A model generated the notes under the pieces. The model searched no databases, was not told the DNA's origin, and saw only the letters and a program-made list of their open reading frames with translations. A stretch of DNA of 6,634 nucleotides from an uncultured Clostridia bacterium (lineage in GTDB: Bacteria; Bacillota_A; Clostridia; Oscillospirales; Acutalibacteraceae), in contig CALWIE010000135.1 of the NCBI GenBank assembly GCA_944380625.1, positions 1 through 6,634 of the forward strand. Reading direction: 5' to 3'. Both the position numbers and the translations under genes were made by a program. Shown one piece after another: positions 4,725-6,634 of the stretch; within the stretch, counting starts at the first letter, position 1; each line of letters opens with the position of its first letter.

Positions 4725-5999
4725 TTACAGGAACCGCATGGGGTCCACGCGGACGCTGTTCTCGTACACCTCAAAGTGGAGGTGGGGCCCTGTCACGTTG
4801 CCCGTGGCGCCCTCATAGCCCACCACGGTGCCCGCCGTCACGTACTGGCCGGTGGAAACCGCCACCGAGCTCAAGTGGGCGTAGCGGGTGGTGTAGGTGC
4901 CGTTGTGGTAGATCAGCACGTAATAACCCCAGGACATGCCCCAGCTGTCGGTGCTGTTGGCCTCGATCACCTGGCCGTCTGCGGCGGCCACCACAGGGGT
5001 GCCGTAGGGGCCGGCGATGTCCAGGCCCTTATGGCCGGGATAGCCGTTGTAGCCTGCGGAGATGTAGGAGACGCCCGGCAGGGGCCAAATGGGGTTGAAG
5101 CCAGAGGTCCCGCCGCCCCCGGTGGGGTAGGTGATGCTCTCGCTGGACCCGCCGCCGCTGCCGTCATCGGAGCCGCCGCTGGCCTGCTGCTGTTGCTGCT
5201 GCAGCTCCTGCTGGCGCAGGGCCTCCTGGCGGGCGGCCTCCTCGGCGGCCTTCTGGGCCTCGATGGCGGCCACCATGGCAGCTTCGTTGGCGGCCAGCTC
5301 TTCCTCATTGGCGGCCAGGGCGTTTTCCGTGGCCCCCTCCGCCCCTTGGATCTCCGCAATGGAGGCCTGGTTCTCCGCGTAGAGGCCGTCCAGCTCCTCC
5401 TGCTTGCTCTCCAGGGTCTTCTGGAGGTTTGCCACCTCTTCCTTCTCGGCCTCCACCTGCTCGCGCTCGCTGCTGGTGGACTCCATATAGGCCTCCAGCT
5501 TGTCCACCAGGGCCTGGTCGTGGGCCGTCATATTCTCAATCATCGCCGCCCGGGTGGTGAAATCCGCCAGGCTGTCCGAGTCCAAAAGGATCTCCAAAGT
5601 GCTCACGTTCCCCGCCGTATACAGGGCCACCAGCCGCTCCTTGAACTCGTCGATGGTCCCCTGGATCTCCTCCTGGGACTTGTCCAGCTTCAAGGTCAGC
5701 TCGTTAATGCTCTCATTGAGGGAGTTGATGTTCTCCCGGGTGGTGTCGATCTGCTCCTGCACCACGCCGATCTGTTCCTGCAGGGTCTCCTGGTAGGCCT
5801 GCTTTTCCGCCTCGTCGTTGCGCAGCTGCTCCAGCTTGTTTTGCAGCTCCTGCTTTTCGGACTCCAGCCGGTCCTGTTCCGCCTGGATCTCCGCCACCGT
5901 CTCCGCCGAGGCGGCCAGAGGCGTCATCGAGGCCACGCACAGGGCCAAAAGCCCGGCGCTCAGCCGCTTGCGCAGCCGTTTATTCTTAAAAAAAGACAT
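4725..5999 (-). CDS. Exported coiled-coil M23 metallopeptidase (PcsB/NlpD-like murein hydrolase)
   Basis: Predicted 424-residue secreted peptidoglycan hydrolase. Residues 1-32 are a signal peptide (basic start, hydrophobic core, ASA-E cleavage site). Residues about 33-270 are long coiled coils rich in Glu, Gln and Lys, with a PcsB/CwlO-like segment around 118-160 (RLVALYTAG, LEILLDSDSLADF). A glutamine run (266-272) and a Gly/Ser linker (274-300) lead to an M23 domain at about 303-424: H323 and D327 (HKGLD), H375 (YAHL), and H406/H408 (HLHFE), the expected zinc and catalytic residues. Coiled-coil M23 proteins usually act at the septum or wall and are often controlled by FtsEX-type complexes; no such genes lie here. 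The ATG at 5999 is preferred over 6008, because AAGGAGG (6009-6015) abuts the latter but sits 9 bases from the former. Confidence 0.95.
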   Translation of the reverse strand: MSFFKNKRLRKRLSAGLLALCVASMTPLAASAETVAEIQAEQDRLESEKQELQNKLEQLRNDEAEKQAYQETLQEQIGVVQEQIDTTRENINSLNESINELTLKLDKSQEEIQGTIDEFKERLVALYTAGNVSTLEILLDSDSLADFTTRAAMIENMTAHDQALVDKLEAYMESTSSEREQVEAEKEEVANLQKTLESKQEELDGLYAENQASIAEIQGAEGATENALAANEEELAANEAAMVAAIEAQKAAEEAARQEALRQQELQQQQQQASGGSDDGSGGGSSESITYPTGGGGTSGFNPIWPLPGVSYISAGYNGYPGHKGLDIAGPYGTPVVAAADGQVIEANSTDSWGMSWGYYVLIYHNGTYTTRYAHLSSVAVSTGQYVTAGTVVGYEGATGNVTGPHLHFEVYENSVRVDPMRFL

Positions 6000-6008
6000 A
6001 ATACGCAT

Positions 6009-6018
6009 CCTCCTTCTT
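6009..6018 (-). promoter_or_regulatory. Ribosome binding site of the M23 gene, inverted repeat arm
   Basis: On the minus strand AAGAAGGAGG lies 9 bases before the ATG at 5999. The same 10 bases occur on the plus strand at 6077-6086 before the small frame at 6091, making a perfect inverted repeat with 58 bases between the arms. A possible -10 (TACAAT, 6072-6067, minus) lies between them, but I see no convincing -35, so the M23 promoter is not assigned. Confidence 0.7.
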
Positions 6019-6090
6019 AAAGCAACACAGGCCCAAAGCCCTGTTTACCGTAAGACTCTAGTTCGCATTGTAACCCAAGAAGGAGGGTTT

Positions 6091-6186
6091 ATGTTTCTTA
6101 AAAAGAATAAAAAGGCGAAATTATTTCAAAATAGTTACAAAATTACTGTCAACCGCCATATGTGGTGGTTGACAGCAGTTTTTTAA
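6091..6186 (+). CDS. Possible 31-residue basic small protein
   Basis: ATG at 6091 follows AAGGAGG (6080-6086) by 4 bases and opens a 31-codon frame ending at TAA (6184-6186). The peptide begins MFLKKNKKAKLFQNS and ends in a tryptophan-containing stretch (HMWWLTAVF). It is very basic in its first half. Codons are AT-rich, unlike the GC-rich neighbours, which suggests foreign origin or a special constraint. Its last third overlaps the hairpin at 6146-6175, and the stop codon is supplied by the T-tract, so part of the sequence must serve the terminator. I do not recognise a family. It could be a real sORF, or only a terminator with a fortuitous ribosome site. Confidence 0.4.
   Translation: MFLKKNKKAKLFQNSYKITVNRHMWWLTAVF
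6146..6184. terminator. Bidirectional terminator
   Basis: A 13-bp stem with one G-U pair (6146-6158 with 6163-6175) and a TATG loop is followed by CAG and TTTTTT (6179-6184) on the plus strand. On the minus strand it is followed by TAATTTTG. It can end the plus-strand small frame and the minus-strand gene at 6218-6484, separating the latter from the M23 gene. Confidence 0.85.
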
Positions 6187-6217
6187 AAAAGTAATTTTCT
6201 CCAGTTTGCTTTTCCTC

Positions 6218-6484
6218 CTACTCATGGGGGAGGCAGCAAAATTCGCAGAAAAAGTCAAAGGCCCTGTCCAGGGGGGTGATGTCCCACTGGCCCTCGAAGC
6301 CCAAGGTCTTCACTGTAAGCCGGGCCCTGTCCCCGGGAAGGTTCTCCACTTGGAAGGGGGGCTGCCCGTCCCCAAAGCTCATCTTCCTTCCCTCATAGTC
6401 CACAATCACAAGGCCCGCCGCCAAAAGCAGCGCCGGCAATGCGGCCCCCAGCGCCCCCCAAAAGGCCCTTCTCTCACTCCTCAC
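6218..6484 (-). CDS. Small membrane-anchored protein of unknown function
   Basis: An 88-residue frame starting at GTG (6484). Residues 8-28 form a hydrophobic segment (GALGAALPALLLAAGLVIV core) after a short basic start, so it is probably a signal anchor with an outside C-terminal part. The rest is protein-like rather than shadow-like: VDYEGRKMSFGD, a VKTLGFEGQWDITPLDRAFDFF stretch split by no stop, and a Cys-rich end (FCEFCCLPHE). I do not recognise a family. The ribosome binding site is weak (GAAGG about 15 bases before). An internal ATG preceded by GGGAAGG would give 54 residues and lose the anchor, so the start is uncertain. It ends at the bidirectional terminator. Confidence 0.6.
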   Translation of the reverse strand: MRSERRAFWGALGAALPALLLAAGLVIVDYEGRKMSFGDGQPPFQVENLPGDRARLTVKTLGFEGQWDITPLDRAFDFFCEFCCLPHE

Positions 6485-6486
6485 AT

Positions 6487-6634
6487 CCAGCCCGCCTTCA
6501 CCCGCTGCGCGGGGGCTGCGCCCCGGGCATGACGCGGCGCGTGACCGCGCGGGACTAGTCGCGTTGTCGCTCGTTCCACTCGCTCTCTACAGTGGGTGGT
6601 TAAAGCGGTGGCGCGATTGTTGCTTTTTCCGTAA
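6487..6634. other. Right-edge sequence without a recognised gene
   Basis: GC-rich, with a small hairpin (GGGGC at 6512-6516 with GCCCC at 6520-6524, TGC loop), an 8-bp palindrome GACTAGTC (6552-6559) and imperfect CGCTCG/CTCGCT motifs near 6567-6590. The minus frame of the small protein stays open to about 6589 but has no good start there. I found no promoter or RNA gene. Confidence 0.5.

Noticed and set aside
5131..5240. CTG/CAG-rich tract as a simple-sequence repeat
   Set aside because: It encodes the glutamine run and Gly/Ser linker of the M23 protein; protein-level linker composition explains it.
4659..6020. 453-codon plus-strand frame opposite the M23 gene
   Set aside because: Leu/Gly/His repeats mirror the coiled-coil codons of the real gene; it also crosses the M23 terminator.
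1..6634. Phage, transposon, CRISPR, toxin-antitoxin or defence system
   Set aside because: No transposase, integrase, repeat-spacer array or paired defence genes; all longer genes belong to ordinary chromosomal families.

Overview
The window comes from a GC-rich member of the Firmicutes, most likely a gut clostridium of the Oscillospiraceae type (Flavonifractor, Oscillibacter and Lawsonibacter relatives). This is inference. It rests on strong AGGAGG-type ribosome binding sites, sigma-A type promoters, many GC-rich intrinsic terminators, a tRNA with encoded CCA, and a YitT/DUF2179 protein beside Gram-positive wall-hydrolase families. Nothing shows a mobile element, a CRISPR array or a biosynthetic cluster.

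Layout. Bases 1-600 hold no convincing protein gene, but contain three terminator-type hairpins, an 18-bp direct repeat and an unexplained GC-rich stretch. A tRNA-Leu(CAG) lies on the minus strand at 630-716, with a consensus promoter, an AT-rich UP-like element and its own terminator. Next comes a plus-strand aldo/keto reductase with a C-terminal iron-sulfur module (984-2012), which shares a bidirectional terminator with a convergent HD-domain hydrolase (2075-2629, minus). The HD gene and a YitT-family membrane protein (2900-3775, plus) are driven by divergent, mirror-image promoters. The YitT promoter lies upstream of a strong intrinsic terminator that precedes the gene, so the leader looks like an attenuator. 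YitT overlaps tail-to-tail by 4 bp with a secreted or membrane-anchored C39-like cysteine peptidase (3772-4578, minus). Upstream of that on the same strand is an exported coiled-coil M23 metallopeptidase of the PcsB/NlpD-like type (4725-5999, minus).

The right end holds an AT-rich pocket with a possible 31-residue plus-strand peptide (6091-6186) ending inside a bidirectional terminator, then a small membrane-anchored protein of unknown function (6218-6484, minus). The last 150 bases hold GC-rich hairpins and no recognisable gene.

How the genes may work together. The two peptidases suggest envelope work, but each has its own terminator-like hairpin and they need not be one operon. The other genes look like independent housekeeping units. 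The least explained parts are the YitT leader, the 6.1-kb sORF/terminator and the 350-580 segment. All are RNA-level signals rather than protein systems, and I did not find a clear new multi-gene system.
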